A DNA stretch of 64,000 nucleotides from Methylopila sp. M107 (GCF_000384475.1 NZ_ARWB01000001.1:1654176-1718175); one strand, 5' to 3'; shown: positions 28,026-37,661, numbered from the stretch's first letter. Program-made: numbers and translations. Notes: generated by a model from the letters alone, not told the origin.

Positions 28026-28289
28026 GTTTGACGCCTTCCTGTCTGTCGATCTCAATGGAGCGTCGTTCGTTCCGCGCTCCGTTGATCCCGAAGATAGGCC
28101 TGTCGCCTGAATTTGCGCTTAAATGTCAGGATGAAATTTGTGTTTATTTCTCGTACTGAATGAATTCTTGCACCTTAGATGATCAAGACATTGCAGTATT
28201 CGCGGTAATTTGCTGTTCAGATTTGATTCAAATGTTGGAAACCACCCCTTGGTTTCCAATTCGTGACTTTTCACCGGACGACGCAGAGA

Positions 28290-28736
28290 TCAGAACGCTT
28301 CGCGGCGGGCCTTCATGGACAGCGCCACGTAAAGCGTCATGGCGGACAATGTGACGGCGATGATGAGCCAGGCTGCAGGCCCCGGTCCGCCGAGCGCCGA
28401 CGAGGCGATCTGGCCCGTTCCGGCGATCAGCCAGATCGCGACGCCCCAGGGCGCGCCGACCCAAAGACCCACCGCCGCCACAGGATCGGCGATCGCGAAG
28501 GCGGTGTTCGCCGCCAGCCATCCCGGCGACGCCCCCGCGATCGGATCCGCGCCGCCGCCCGCCCCGATCAGCAGCGCCCAGTGCGCGAGCCCCTTCAGAA
28601 GCTCCAGCGCCGCCGTCAACCGCAGGAACAGGCCAAGCCGCCATGTCCAGGGCCGCGTCGTGCGGCCCGCGGAAAAGCGGCTGTCCCGCAGCGTGAGCGG
28701 CGGCGGTCCCCAGTGATCGTCGTCCGGCGTCGCCAC
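28290..28736 (-). CDS. DUF6163-like integral membrane protein
   Basis: A 148-residue protein with four hydrophobic segments (about residues 32-55, 70-92, 95-118 and 122-142). The start is GTG at 28736 with AAGGAG five bases upstream; the frame stays open far beyond it but that part is only shadow coding of hemB. The pattern LRLTAALELLKGLAHWALLIG and AAVGLWVGAPWGVAIWLIAGTGQI recalls a Hyphomicrobiales family (DUF6163, from memory) often found beside ldtR and hemB, as here. Function unknown. It is divergent from hemB with a 165-base intergenic region. Confidence 0.8.
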   Translation of the reverse strand: MATPDDDHWGPPPLTLRDSRFSAGRTTRPWTWRLGLFLRLTAALELLKGLAHWALLIGAGGGADPIAGASPGWLAANTAFAIADPVAAVGLWVGAPWGVAIWLIAGTGQIASSALGGPGPAAWLIIAVTLSAMTLYVALSMKARREAF

Positions 28737-28814
28737 CGAGGCTCCTTGGCTGGTCGCTGTTCGGGGCAACCATTGTCCGACTCCGCGCGCAGGCGCAAAC
28801 CGGGCCCGCACTGA

Positions 28815-29948
<1,134 letters not shown>

Positions 29949-29952
29949 AGCG

Positions 29953-30951
29953 TCAGGCGACGCTGAGCGTATCCGGCGCGGGTGCGGCGAGGGGCTCCGC
30001 GTCCTCGCCGCGCGAGCGGCGATAGGCGCGCGGCGTGACCCCGTAGGTCGCCGAGAACAGCCGTCCGAAATGGCTGATGTCCTGAAATCCCCAGGCGAAC
30101 ACGATCTCGCCTATGGCGCGATGGTCCTGCGCGGGGTCGGCCAGCGCCTGGCGACAACGGTCGAGCCGCGCGGCGCGGATGAAGCGGGCGAGCGAGGTGT
30201 CCTGCGCGCCAAGCAGCGCGTTGGCGTAGCGCACGCTCATGCCGGCGGCGCGCGCCGCCGCGGCGCCGTCGAAGTTCGGATCGGCGATGCGCGCCTCGAC
30301 CACATGCTTGAGACGCATCAGCGCGAGCGCCCGCGGCGTCGTGAGCCGCCTGCCCTCGCCCAGCATGAGGTTGAACGTATGGGCCAGCAGGTCGACGAGG
30401 TGGTTCCGCACCGTGTCGGCGGTCGCCTGGTCGAAGTCGCAGACATTGCTGCAGATGCTGTCGAGCGTCGCCGCCAGATGAGCGTTGAGCCCGGTCGCGC
30501 CCGCGAGCTTGGCGCCAAAAACGTCATGCATCTCGCCGAATCGCGCCTCGAGGATGCGGCGCGGAATCTTCAGCATGATCATCTGGGAGTTGCTGGAGAA
30601 CTGCACAGAATAGCGCCGGTTGGCGTCGAGCAGCACCATGTCGCCGGAGCGGAACAGGTTCCGCCTTCCGTTCTGCTCGAGCGCGAACCGGCCAGATCCG
30701 TTGCGGCACAGAAATAGATCGTCTGTCGCGCCATGCGCGATGTGCTTGCCCGCCCGCTCGCACGCCATCGCGCCCATCTCGAAAGAGAACAGGCCCAGGT
30801 CGGCGAGGTTGGCGGCGCGGAGTTCCGCGTCGAACCGGTCGCGCCGCGCAGGACGCGAATCGTGGCCCGTGAGCACACGCTCAGCGACCTCATGCCAGTA
30901 CTCGAAGCGGTCACGAGCATGCAGGCTCGCAGTGGTGAAAAGGGTGTCCAT
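29953..30951 (-). CDS. AraC-family transcriptional regulator
   Basis: A 332-residue regulator. Residues about 30-210 form an AraC-binding-like (AraC_binding_2 type) ligand domain with VLLDANRRYSVQFSSNSQMI. The last about 110 residues are the double helix-turn-helix domain: AAARAAGMSVRYANALLG, then IGEIVFAWGFQDISHFGRLFSATYGVTPRAYRR, a textbook AraC signature. The inducer and targets are unknown. It faces hemB tail to tail and is divergent from the small ORF at 31057. Confidence 0.92.
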   Translation of the reverse strand: MDTLFTTASLHARDRFEYWHEVAERVLTGHDSRPARRDRFDAELRAANLADLGLFSFEMGAMACERAGKHIAHGATDDLFLCRNGSGRFALEQNGRRNLFRSGDMVLLDANRRYSVQFSSNSQMIMLKIPRRILEARFGEMHDVFGAKLAGATGLNAHLAATLDSICSNVCDFDQATADTVRNHLVDLLAHTFNLMLGEGRRLTTPRALALMRLKHVVEARIADPNFDGAAAARAAGMSVRYANALLGAQDTSLARFIRAARLDRCRQALADPAQDHRAIGEIVFAWGFQDISHFGRLFSATYGVTPRAYRRSRGEDAEPLAAPAPDTLSVA

Positions 30952-31056
30952 AGCGTCGCGATGCAGACTCCGAATGCCAAATCGGCCGAGATTGCGGCGA
31001 GACGTTTACACATAATCTCAAGTCCGCAACGAGTTTTCTCCCTTCAGAGGTACGGA

Positions 31057-31254
31057 ATGCGGCAAAAACCAGAGGACAGATCCTACGCGATCATGCGTCT
31101 CGACAAGACGCGGGACAACAGCTGGGCAGTCATCGGCCTGCCCAGCGGTGCTATCGCTAACAATCGCGACGGTCGATTGCTGATCCGGCTTGATCGTTCG
31201 AGCGCGAAACGTCTTGCCGATAGGATGAATGCTTTTCCACCCCGCGCAGCTTAG
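31057..31254 (+). CDS. Small hypothetical protein
   Basis: A possible 65-residue protein. ATG at 31057 has AGAGG about six bases upstream and the frame ends cleanly. The sequence is mixed and hydrophilic (RSYAIMRLDKTRDNSWAVIGLPSG then LLIRLDRSSAKRLADRMNAF), with a strand-rich first half and a helical end, unlike most random high-GC frames. No family was recognised. It is divergent from the AraC regulator and could be its target. Confidence 0.45.
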   Translation: MRQKPEDRSYAIMRLDKTRDNSWAVIGLPSGAIANNRDGRLLIRLDRSSAKRLADRMNAFPPRAA

Positions 31255-31289
31255 GGCGCGAGACCCGCGGCGGACCGACCCGTGCCGGC

Positions 31290-31457
31290 TCAGACGACGA
31301 TCGGCCGCCCGAGCTTCGCGGGATTGCGCACCACATAGACGGCCGCATGCGTCCGTTCTCGATCTCGAAGGCCTTGGTGGCCTGCGACAGGCCGTCGGCT
31401 CGGTCGTGTCCGGCGACCGCGTCGCCTCGTCGAGGATCGGCTCCGGCAATCAGGCGC
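31290..31457 (-). pseudogene. Decayed ECF41 sigma-factor gene (internally deleted)
   Basis: This stretch aligns with two separated parts of the intact ECF41 gene at 32531-33421. Positions 31290 to about 31410 match the last about 40 codons (AFEIENGRM then RNPAKLGRP, against AFEIEDGRI and RNPDKLGRL), with a one-base frameshift between them. Positions about 31415-31457 match the segment around LPEPIVDEATPAPD (here LPEPILDEATRSPD). The roughly 470 bases between these parts are missing, and nothing 5-prime of the second match remains. It is a dead second copy left by duplication and deletion. Confidence 0.8.
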
Positions 31458-31493
31458 GTTCTGCGCCGCACCAGTCGGTCTTCAGCCCGGCTC

Positions 31494-32045
31494 CTACTGG
31501 CGCGCCCCGGATTTTTCCCGCTGCGCCTGTGCTGCGACGTGACGGTCGAGGTCGTCTCTCATCTTCTGCTGCAGCGTTCCGAACGTCAGGACCGTGGCGA
31601 CCGAAAACTGCGGCATCACTCGCGCCCATTGATACGCCCGCTTGTTCAGCGTCGAGTCGACCTGTTCGACCATGACTGCCTCGAAAAGCTTCATGCTGGC
31701 GGCGGTCTGGACCCCGTTCAGCTGCGAGCGCGCCGAGGCCGGCCGCTCGATGTCGACCTTGACGGTCGTCAACTTCCTGTCGGCGGACGGCGTCAGACGC
31801 GCAATCACGCGCGCGGCGGCTCCCTGCTCCCCGAGATCCCATTCCATGCGATCGGGGCGGTTGAGCTTGAGCGAAAGTTCGGCCGAGCTCAGGAGAAACG
31901 GCGCGGACATTGGCGCCAGTTGCGCCCTGACCTGCTCGACGGAGCCGGCGTAGCTCCGCGCGGCGGTCGGAGTGAACGTATAGACGAAGGACCCCGCAAG
32001 CGGAACGATGCCGAACAGGCTGAATTTCAGGAGACCGTATAACAT
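31494..32045 (-). CDS. Membrane-anchored protein of unknown function
   Basis: A 183-residue protein with one N-terminal hydrophobic segment (about 5-25, LLKFSLFGIVPLAGSFVYTF) acting as signal anchor or uncleaved signal, then a soluble mixed alpha/beta domain (about 45-165) and a charged tail. No motif or family was recognised. It lies between a dead ECF41 copy and an AT-rich island, downstream of the intact ECF41 gene on the same strand but 485 bases away, so it may be a separate unit. ATG at 32045 is the only good start. Confidence 0.65.
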   Translation of the reverse strand: MLYGLLKFSLFGIVPLAGSFVYTFTPTAARSYAGSVEQVRAQLAPMSAPFLLSSAELSLKLNRPDRMEWDLGEQGAAARVIARLTPSADRKLTTVKVDIERPASARSQLNGVQTAASMKLFEAVMVEQVDSTLNKRAYQWARVMPQFSVATVLTFGTLQQKMRDDLDRHVAAQAQREKSGARQ

Positions 32046-32530
32046 TTACATGTTTCCGTCTGGGGTCTCCGCCGAATCGAGCCGGTCGAGCGGCGACGCG
32101 GGATTTCATTTCGCAAGCAAACCCTGGGCGCCGCGAAGAGCGGCGCCCTCGTCAATGGCTGGTCGCCTAACCATGGGTCGACGCCGGAGGCCGACGCGCC
32201 CCGAGCAACTGTCACGATCTGATTGCAAACACCATGCGCGCCACAATTTAAGATTTTTTGAATCGCAGGGACGAAATATTACTTAAACGAATGAGATAAC
32301 TGAACCTCTACAAGAAAAATATATCTTTGTTAGTCGACTCTACTGTTTCGCGGATCTCACATTAATGTAATACATAAGAAAAGATGCTTTATCATGAATT
32401 TTCACAAAACACTTCCCACATTAGCGCGAACAAGTTGTCAGAAATCTCCCTTTGAACTTACATACACTTGCATAACGTGTTGTTCGAGCTGGAGATAATC
32501 TATGATCTTGGCGCCGCTAAACCTTACGGC
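32046..32530. other. AT-rich gene-free island
   Basis: About 485 bases without a gene. From about 32216 to 32510 the sequence is strikingly AT-rich compared with the GC-rich genome, with runs such as AAGATTTTTTGAAT and AAGAAAAATATATC. It holds a perfect 10-base palindrome ACATTAATGT at 32359-32368. It separates the ECF41 operon from the 183-residue protein gene and may be foreign DNA or a regulatory region for the latter. No transposase remnant or terminal repeat was recognised. Confidence 0.6.
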
Positions 32531-33421
32531 TCAAGCCTCCATCAGCCGCCCGAGCTTGTCCGGATTACGCACGACATAGACGACCTTGATCCGTCCGTCC
32601 TCGATCTCGAAGGCGGTTGTCTGCGGCAGGCCGTCCAGCTCGATCGTGACGAAGCCCGGCAGGCCATTGATGGTCAGCGGCGTCGCCTTCCGCGGCGCGA
32701 TGTCGTGGCCGGCGCGGACGAAGCGGCCGAAGAAGTTGGCGATGCGCTCCGCCCCGAGGATTGGCTTCATCGCGGCCGGACGCTTGCCTCCGCCATCCGC
32801 CACGAAGGTCGCGTCGGGCGCGAGGATGGCCATCAGCCCGGCCATGTCGCCGCCGCGCGAGGCCTTGAGGAAGGCGTCAGCGAGCGCCGCGCCATCCTCG
32901 GCCGAAGCATGGGCGCGCGGTCGCTCCGCCGCGACATGGACGCGGCCTCTGGCGGCAAGTTGCCGGCAGGCGGTCTCGGTGCGATCGAGCGCGGCCGCGA
33001 CCTCCGCGAACGGCACGTCGAACACGTCGTGCAGCAGGAAGGCCGCGCGTTCGAGCGGCGACAGCCGCTCCAGCGCAAGCACCAGAGCGACCGACAGGTC
33101 TGATGCGAGGTCGACGGCCGCATCCGGCGCCGGGGTCGCCTCGTCGACGATCGGCTCCGGCAGCCAGGCGCCGAGATAGGCCTCCCGCTTCACCCGGCTC
33201 GAGCGCAGCACGTCGAGGCAAAGCCTTGTCACGATGCGGGCGAGGAACGCGCCCTCGTCCCTGACGGTCGCGCGATCGACGTCGCGCCAGCGCAGCCACG
33301 CCTCCTGCAGCGCGTCCTCGGTCTCGGCGACCGAGCCCAGCATCTTGTAGGCGAGCCCGAACATCCGCCGCCGATGCCGCTCGAAGGCGGCGTCGGCGGC
33401 CAGGATGGAGGCGTCGCTCAC
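32531..33421 (-). CDS. ECF41-type RNA polymerase sigma factor with SnoaL-like C-terminal domain
   Basis: A 296-residue extracytoplasmic-function sigma factor of group ECF41 (often called SigJ-like). Region 2 (about 10-80: RRMFGLAYKMLGSVAETEDALQEAWLRW) and region 4 (about 110-165: LERLSPLERAAFLLHDVFDVPFAEVA) are followed by a fused SnoaL-like regulatory domain (about 180-296). The domain has the two group hallmarks DGGGK and NPDKL, which tune sigma activity in place of an anti-sigma factor. The GTG start overlaps the stop of its partner gene (GTGA). The carboxymuconolactone-decarboxylase partner and a matching promoter support the assignment. Confidence 0.93.
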   Translation of the reverse strand: MSDASILAADAAFERHRRRMFGLAYKMLGSVAETEDALQEAWLRWRDVDRATVRDEGAFLARIVTRLCLDVLRSSRVKREAYLGAWLPEPIVDEATPAPDAAVDLASDLSVALVLALERLSPLERAAFLLHDVFDVPFAEVAAALDRTETACRQLAARGRVHVAAERPRAHASAEDGAALADAFLKASRGGDMAGLMAILAPDATFVADGGGKRPAAMKPILGAERIANFFGRFVRAGHDIAPRKATPLTINGLPGFVTIELDGLPQTTAFEIEDGRIKVVYVVRNPDKLGRLMEA

Positions 33422-33876
33422 GCCGCCGCCTTCAGTGCGACGCGGGGCATGACGCGGGCTCCGATCGCGAGGCGGTTCCACGCGTTGATCGTGGTGATGG
33501 CGACCGACAGGCGCATGATGTCGGCCTCCGTGAACTCAGCGCGGACCTGCTCGTAGACCTCATCGGGCGCGTGGCTTTCGGCGACCAGGGTGAGCGCCTC
33601 GGTCCAGGCGAGCGCGGCCTGCTCCCGAGATGTGTAGGCAGTCGTCTCACGCCAGGCGTCGAGCAGGATCAACCGGTCGGCCGTTTCGCCGTCGGCGATC
33701 GCCTCGTGAAAATGCATGTGGATGCAGTTGGCGCAGCCGTTGATCTGCGAAGCCCTGAGCTTGACCAGGTGCAGAAGGCTCTTCTCCAGTCCGCAGCCGT
33801 TCACGTAGTCGCTGAGCGCGATCATCGCCTTCAGCGCGTCGGGGGCGGCGCGAAAGATGTCCAGTCGTTGCGACAC
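33418..33876 (-). CDS. Carboxymuconolactone decarboxylase / AhpD-like protein (ECF41 partner)
   Basis: A 152-residue helical protein of the AhpD/CMD superfamily. GTG start at 33876 with AGGAG seven bases upstream; the longer open frame upstream is not family-like. The redox motif CANCIHMH (CxxCxxxH) around residue 55-62 indicates a peroxidase-like or thiol-redox role, followed by LDAWRETTAYTSREQAALAWTEALTL and a C-terminal TINAWNRLAIGAR. ECF41 sigma factors are usually encoded next to such a COE (carboxymuconolactone decarboxylase, oxidoreductase or epimerase) protein, which is their main regulatory target. Confidence 0.92.
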   Translation of the reverse strand: MSQRLDIFRAAPDALKAMIALSDYVNGCGLEKSLLHLVKLRASQINGCANCIHMHFHEAIADGETADRLILLDAWRETTAYTSREQAALAWTEALTLVAESHAPDEVYEQVRAEFTEADIMRLSVAITTINAWNRLAIGARVMPRVALKAAA

Positions 33877-33926
33877 GTCGTTTCTCCTGAGGCCAGCGCG
33901 CGGCGAACGCCGCGCTTCGTGGCCAA

Positions 33927-33953
33927 GACGAACGGCGGTCGCGAAACGTGACA
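33927..33953 (-). promoter_or_regulatory. Candidate ECF41 promoter of the CMD-sigma operon
   Basis: On the minus strand, TGTCACG (33953-33947) is followed after exactly 16 bases by CGTC (33930-33927), about 50 bases before the GTG of the CMD gene. The known ECF41 target promoter has TGTCACA and CGTC elements with this type of spacing. This indicates that the sigma factor activates its own operon. Confidence 0.65.
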
Positions 33954-33968
33954 CATCGCGGACAAGAA

Positions 33969-33998
33969 AAATGCCCGGCGCGGAGACGCCGGGCATTT
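33969..33998 (-). terminator. Terminator of phoX
   Basis: A 12-base perfect stem (AAATGCCCGGCG / CGCCGGGCATTT) with a 6-base loop, 48 bases downstream of the phoX stop. On the minus strand it runs into TTTTTCTTG. It separates phoX from the ECF41 operon promoter. Confidence 0.85.
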
Positions 33999-34046
33999 GC
34001 AGTCGCTCCGGGTCGCCCCGGAAAATGGCGATTGACGCTTGCGCGC

Positions 34047-36053
34047 TTACGAACCGATGCGGCCGCCGTCCTTGCGCCGGACCGCGATCACCGCGGGACG
34101 CGGGAACGCCTTGTTGTCCGGCGGCCAGGTGCTGACCGTGTTCGGATAGCCGCCGCCCTCGCCCGGATGCTGGATCGCCGCGAACAGCGTCTTGTCATCC
34201 GGCGTGAACTCCGGACCGCACACCTCGCAGCCCTTGGGGCCGCTGAGGAACTGGCGGAGATAGCCGCGGTCCGGACCGTCGGTCGGCACCACATGCATGG
34301 CGTCGTTCGGCTGGCCGATGTCCAGGCTGTTCGGCTGGCCGTCGGTCGCGATCCACAGGTTGCCGCGGCTGTCGAACGCGATGTTGTCGGGCGAGGCAAC
34401 CTTGCCGAGCTTGGAGGCGTCGGCGTAGCCCGCGAAGAAGGTCGCGTTGGAGGCGAGACCCGGCGTCAGTTCGCCCGCCTCGGTCTTCAGGTCGATCGTC
34501 GGGTTGCCGCAGAGCAGGAAGATCTCCCACTTGAACGTCGTCGCGCCGTGGTCGTCGTCGGCCTCGGTCAGCTCGATGATGTGGCCGTTGAAGTTCGGGA
34601 CGCGGGGATTGGCGGCCGTCTCGCCGGCGTTCGGGCGCAGCGTGGTGCGGGCCGAGTTGTTGGTCATCGTGAGGTAGACCTTGCCCGACACGGGGTTGGG
34701 CTGGACGTCTTCCGGCCGGTCCATCGCGGTCGCGCCGACGGCGTCGGCGGCGAGGCGCGTCTTGATCAGGATATCGCCGTCGCTCTTGAACAGCCCCGCG
34801 AGCGTCGGGTTCTTCATCGACAGCTCGATCCACTCGCCGGTGTTGTCGTCGGAGAGTTTCGCGACGTAGAGCACGCCCTTGTCGAGCAGGTCGAAGTTCT
34901 GCTCGCGCTTCTTCTTCACCTTGCCCTTGCTGACGAACTTGTAGACGTAGTCGAACTGCTGATCGTCGCCGGTGTAGACCGCGACGCGGCCGTCCTTGGT
35001 CAGCGCGGTGGTCGCCGCCTCATGCTTGGCGCGGCCGAGCGCGGTACGCTTGCGCGGCTTGAAGTCGGGGTCATAGGGGTCGATCTCGACCACCCAGCCG
35101 AAGCGGAACGGCTCGTTCGGCTCCTTCAACAGGTCGAAGCGGTCGTAGAACGCCTCCCACTTGCGCCCCGTCGCGCCGCTCGTGACGCCATAGCGCGAAT
35201 GCGCGGCCTTGACCGGACCGTCGGCGAGCAGGCCGTTGTTGGCGAAGTACTGGTTGAAGTTCTCCTCGCAGGTCAGCCACGTGCCCCACGGCGTCTTGCC
35301 GCCGGAGCAGTTGTTGAGCATGCCGAGAACTTCCGTTCCCCTCGGGTCCGCGGAGGTCTTCAGGAGGGCGTGGCCGGCGGCCGGGCCGGTGATCTCCATC
35401 GGCGTCGTCGCGGTGATGCGGCGGTTGTACTTCTTGCTCTTCACGGCCTTCCAGCGGCCGCCGTCCTTCTTGAGTTCGACGACCGAGCCGCCATGGGCCG
35501 CGATCTCGACGTCGGCCTGGCCCTTGTCGACGCCGGGCTTGTATTCGGGGAACATGTCGTCGCCGGAGGTGTATTCGTGGTTCACCGCGAGCAGCGCGCG
35601 GTCCTTGTCGAGCGGGAAGAAGCCGACGAAGTCGCAATTGTAGCCGAACTGCTGCTCTTGAGCCTTGGCGGTCTGCCTCTCGAATTTGAACTTCGGCGCG
35701 CCCGAGAACAGCGGCTGGCCCCAGGACAGGATGACGTCGTGGACATAGCCGTTCGGGACCAAAATCTCGTCCGCGTTTGAGGGCGAGATCGGCTTGAAGC
35801 GCAGCTTGTCGGCGCTCGCAGCCTGAGCCGCCTCGCCGAAGCCCGGGAGCTTCGCGGTCATCAGCACCGGAATGCTCGCGCCGAGGCCGAGCAGGAAGGA
35901 GCGGCGCGCGAGGTTGCGCCCGACGATGTCGCTGAAGGTCTCGTTCCGCGGGCGCGCGCCGGGCGCGGCGTGAAGGCCCGGCCGGTCGATGCCGATCGCC
36001 TCTTCGTCGAGCGGCTCGCCGACGTGCGGCCCGGCGTTGTTCTGGTCAGTCAT
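34047..36053 (-). CDS. phoX: PhoX-family alkaline phosphatase
   Basis: A 668-residue PhoX-type phosphatase (DUF839), a calcium/iron enzyme of the periplasm that releases phosphate from organic esters. A Tat signal (ARRSFLLGLGASIPVLMT) lies near residues 49-67, after a long N-terminal region as is typical for PhoX. Family motifs include NCDFVGFFPL, VNHEYTS, NNCSGGKTPWGTWLTCEEN, VEIDPYDP and SPDNIAFDSRGNLWIATDG near the metal-binding end. ATG at 36053 is preferred over an earlier frame extension. A candidate Pho box lies 55-70 bases upstream; phoA lies upstream on the same strand behind a hairpin. Confidence 0.94.
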   Translation of the reverse strand: MTDQNNAGPHVGEPLDEEAIGIDRPGLHAAPGARPRNETFSDIVGRNLARRSFLLGLGASIPVLMTAKLPGFGEAAQAASADKLRFKPISPSNADEILVPNGYVHDVILSWGQPLFSGAPKFKFERQTAKAQEQQFGYNCDFVGFFPLDKDRALLAVNHEYTSGDDMFPEYKPGVDKGQADVEIAAHGGSVVELKKDGGRWKAVKSKKYNRRITATTPMEITGPAAGHALLKTSADPRGTEVLGMLNNCSGGKTPWGTWLTCEENFNQYFANNGLLADGPVKAAHSRYGVTSGATGRKWEAFYDRFDLLKEPNEPFRFGWVVEIDPYDPDFKPRKRTALGRAKHEAATTALTKDGRVAVYTGDDQQFDYVYKFVSKGKVKKKREQNFDLLDKGVLYVAKLSDDNTGEWIELSMKNPTLAGLFKSDGDILIKTRLAADAVGATAMDRPEDVQPNPVSGKVYLTMTNNSARTTLRPNAGETAANPRVPNFNGHIIELTEADDDHGATTFKWEIFLLCGNPTIDLKTEAGELTPGLASNATFFAGYADASKLGKVASPDNIAFDSRGNLWIATDGQPNSLDIGQPNDAMHVVPTDGPDRGYLRQFLSGPKGCEVCGPEFTPDDKTLFAAIQHPGEGGGYPNTVSTWPPDNKAFPRPAVIAVRRKDGGRIGS

Positions 36054-36106
36054 GGAGTTCCCCGGCGGCGTCTGGAATTGGAATGGCTCCAAATGCCCCA
36101 CGGGTT

Positions 36107-36124
36107 GTGTCAGCCGTCTGACAG
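36107..36124 (-). promoter_or_regulatory. Candidate Pho box upstream of phoX
   Basis: On the minus strand, CTGTCAG-ACGG-CTGACAC forms two direct half-sites with an 11-base period, the geometry of PhoB binding sites (consensus CTGTCAT-N4-CTGTCAT). It lies 54-71 bases before the phoX ATG. Confidence 0.6.
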
Positions 36125-36191
36125 AGCGATCACGCTTCCGTCAGCGCTTTTCGCGCCCGCGTCGGGCGGACGGGGCCGCCGCCAGAACGCA

Positions 36192-36229
36192 AGACGCCGG
36201 GGAACGGCCTCGGCCGCGCCCCGGCGTCT
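36192..36229 (-). terminator. Hairpin between phoA-family gene and phoX
   Basis: An 11-base perfect stem (AGACGCCGGGG / CCCCGGCGTCT) begins 19 bases downstream of the phosphatase stop at 36248. The following minus-strand bases are only weakly T-rich, so it could be a terminator or an mRNA-stabilising hairpin. Confidence 0.55.
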
Positions 36230-36247
36230 CATGCGTCAGAGGTTCGT

Positions 36248-37615
36248 TCACTTGCCCTGAAGGATCGAAAACAGGTCCGTGTGATCGGTGGTGCCGAGGA
36301 TGGCGGAGGCGCCCGGTCCCTTGGCCCAGATCGGAACGACCGCTCCGGTGTGCTGCTGGCTCGGCGGGACCGGCGACGGCCCGGGGCCGCCCGCGGTGCC
36401 GTAGGTGATCCGCAGAACCTGACCGTCCTTGGTGATCAGGTTGTCCGAGTAGCCGGTCGGGTTGCCGGTCCCCGACGAATCCTCGGAGACGATCAGGCTG
36501 GTGTGCGAATGGTCGGCCGTGACGATGATCAGCGTGTCCGGGTTCTTCTTCTGGAACTCGAGCGCGACGCCGATCGCCTTGTCGAGCGCGACGGTCTCGC
36601 CGATCTGGCCGCAGGCGTTCGCGGCGTGGTCCTGCTTGTCGATCGAGGCGCCCTCGACCTGCAGGAAGAAGCCGTCCTTGCCGTCCAGAAGGTCGATCGC
36701 CTTCTTGGTCATGGCCGAGAGCGACGGCTCGTTCGCGGGACGGTTGTTTCTCAGGCACTTGTGCGAGGCGACGCCGTCGCCAGGCACCGCCTGCGGGCCG
36801 CTCCACTCGGTCGTCATGTTGCCGGCGTTGAACAGGCCCAGCAGCGGCTTCTTCAGGTTTTTAACCGCTTCGAGTTCGGACGCGGTGCCGATGACCTTGT
36901 AGCCCTGGCGCTCGGCCGACTGGATCACGGTCTTGCCATTGTCGTCGCCGCCCTGGATGAGGCCGCCGGTCTCGTCGAACCGGGCCCTGCCGCCGCCAAG
37001 CACGAGGTCGACGCCGTGGTCGACCGTCTGCTCCGCGACCGAACCGAGGCCGCCATTGGCCTTGGTCTCGGACGGGCAGAGCGTCATGTTCTTCGGACCC
37101 TGACAGCCGCGAAGGCTGATGTGGGAATTGAGCGATGCGGGCGTCGCGTCCGTGATCTCCGCGGTCGACACGTTGCCGACCCGCTTGCCCTTCTTCTGGA
37201 AGATCTCGAGGACGGTCTTGTAGTTCTTGCCCGGGACCTCGATCGCCGTGCTCGGGCCCTGCGAGAGCCGTTCGTCGATCGTCTTCTTGCCGGTCGCCCA
37301 CATCGTGGCGGTGGAGGCGGAGTCCGGCGCGTAATCGGGTTCGTAGCGGGGACCCGCGCCCGGCTTCACTGACCAGGTGGTCTGGAAACCGGTGTAGGGG
37401 AATTCGTCGAAGTTCATCCGGCCCGCGGCGCCGTATTCATAGTAGCGCGCGGAGGTCACTTCGGAGACGCCCATGCCGTCGCCGATGAAGAGGATGACGT
37501 TCTTCGCAGATTTCTGCTTCTTGTCGGCGCCCGCGTCCTCGGCGTGGGCGGACTGCAGTCCGAGCGCGAACAGCAGCGCCACGACTGACGCGGCGGTAAA
37601 CTGGCCCTTGGGCAT
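36248..37615 (-). CDS. Alkaline phosphatase (PhoA family)
   Basis: A 455-residue classical alkaline phosphatase. A Sec signal peptide (about 1-27, ending LQSAHAED) precedes NVILFIGDGMG with a metal-binding Asp, and the catalytic serine region DSASTATMWATGKK. Other metal ligands are in SIDKQDHAAN, TADHSH and QHTGAVVPIW. It is a zinc/magnesium phosphomonoesterase of the periplasm. ATG at 37615 has GGAG nine bases upstream and gives a proper signal peptide. Having both PhoA- and PhoX-type enzymes in tandem gives two metal dependencies for phosphate scavenging. Confidence 0.94.
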   Translation of the reverse strand: MPKGQFTAASVVALLFALGLQSAHAEDAGADKKQKSAKNVILFIGDGMGVSEVTSARYYEYGAAGRMNFDEFPYTGFQTTWSVKPGAGPRYEPDYAPDSASTATMWATGKKTIDERLSQGPSTAIEVPGKNYKTVLEIFQKKGKRVGNVSTAEITDATPASLNSHISLRGCQGPKNMTLCPSETKANGGLGSVAEQTVDHGVDLVLGGGRARFDETGGLIQGGDDNGKTVIQSAERQGYKVIGTASELEAVKNLKKPLLGLFNAGNMTTEWSGPQAVPGDGVASHKCLRNNRPANEPSLSAMTKKAIDLLDGKDGFFLQVEGASIDKQDHAANACGQIGETVALDKAIGVALEFQKKNPDTLIIVTADHSHTSLIVSEDSSGTGNPTGYSDNLITKDGQVLRITYGTAGGPGPSPVPPSQQHTGAVVPIWAKGPGASAILGTTDHTDLFSILQGK

Positions 37616-37661
37616 TCTTGGCGTCTCCGGGAGAGATTGGGCCGCCATCTGGCATGCGCTC

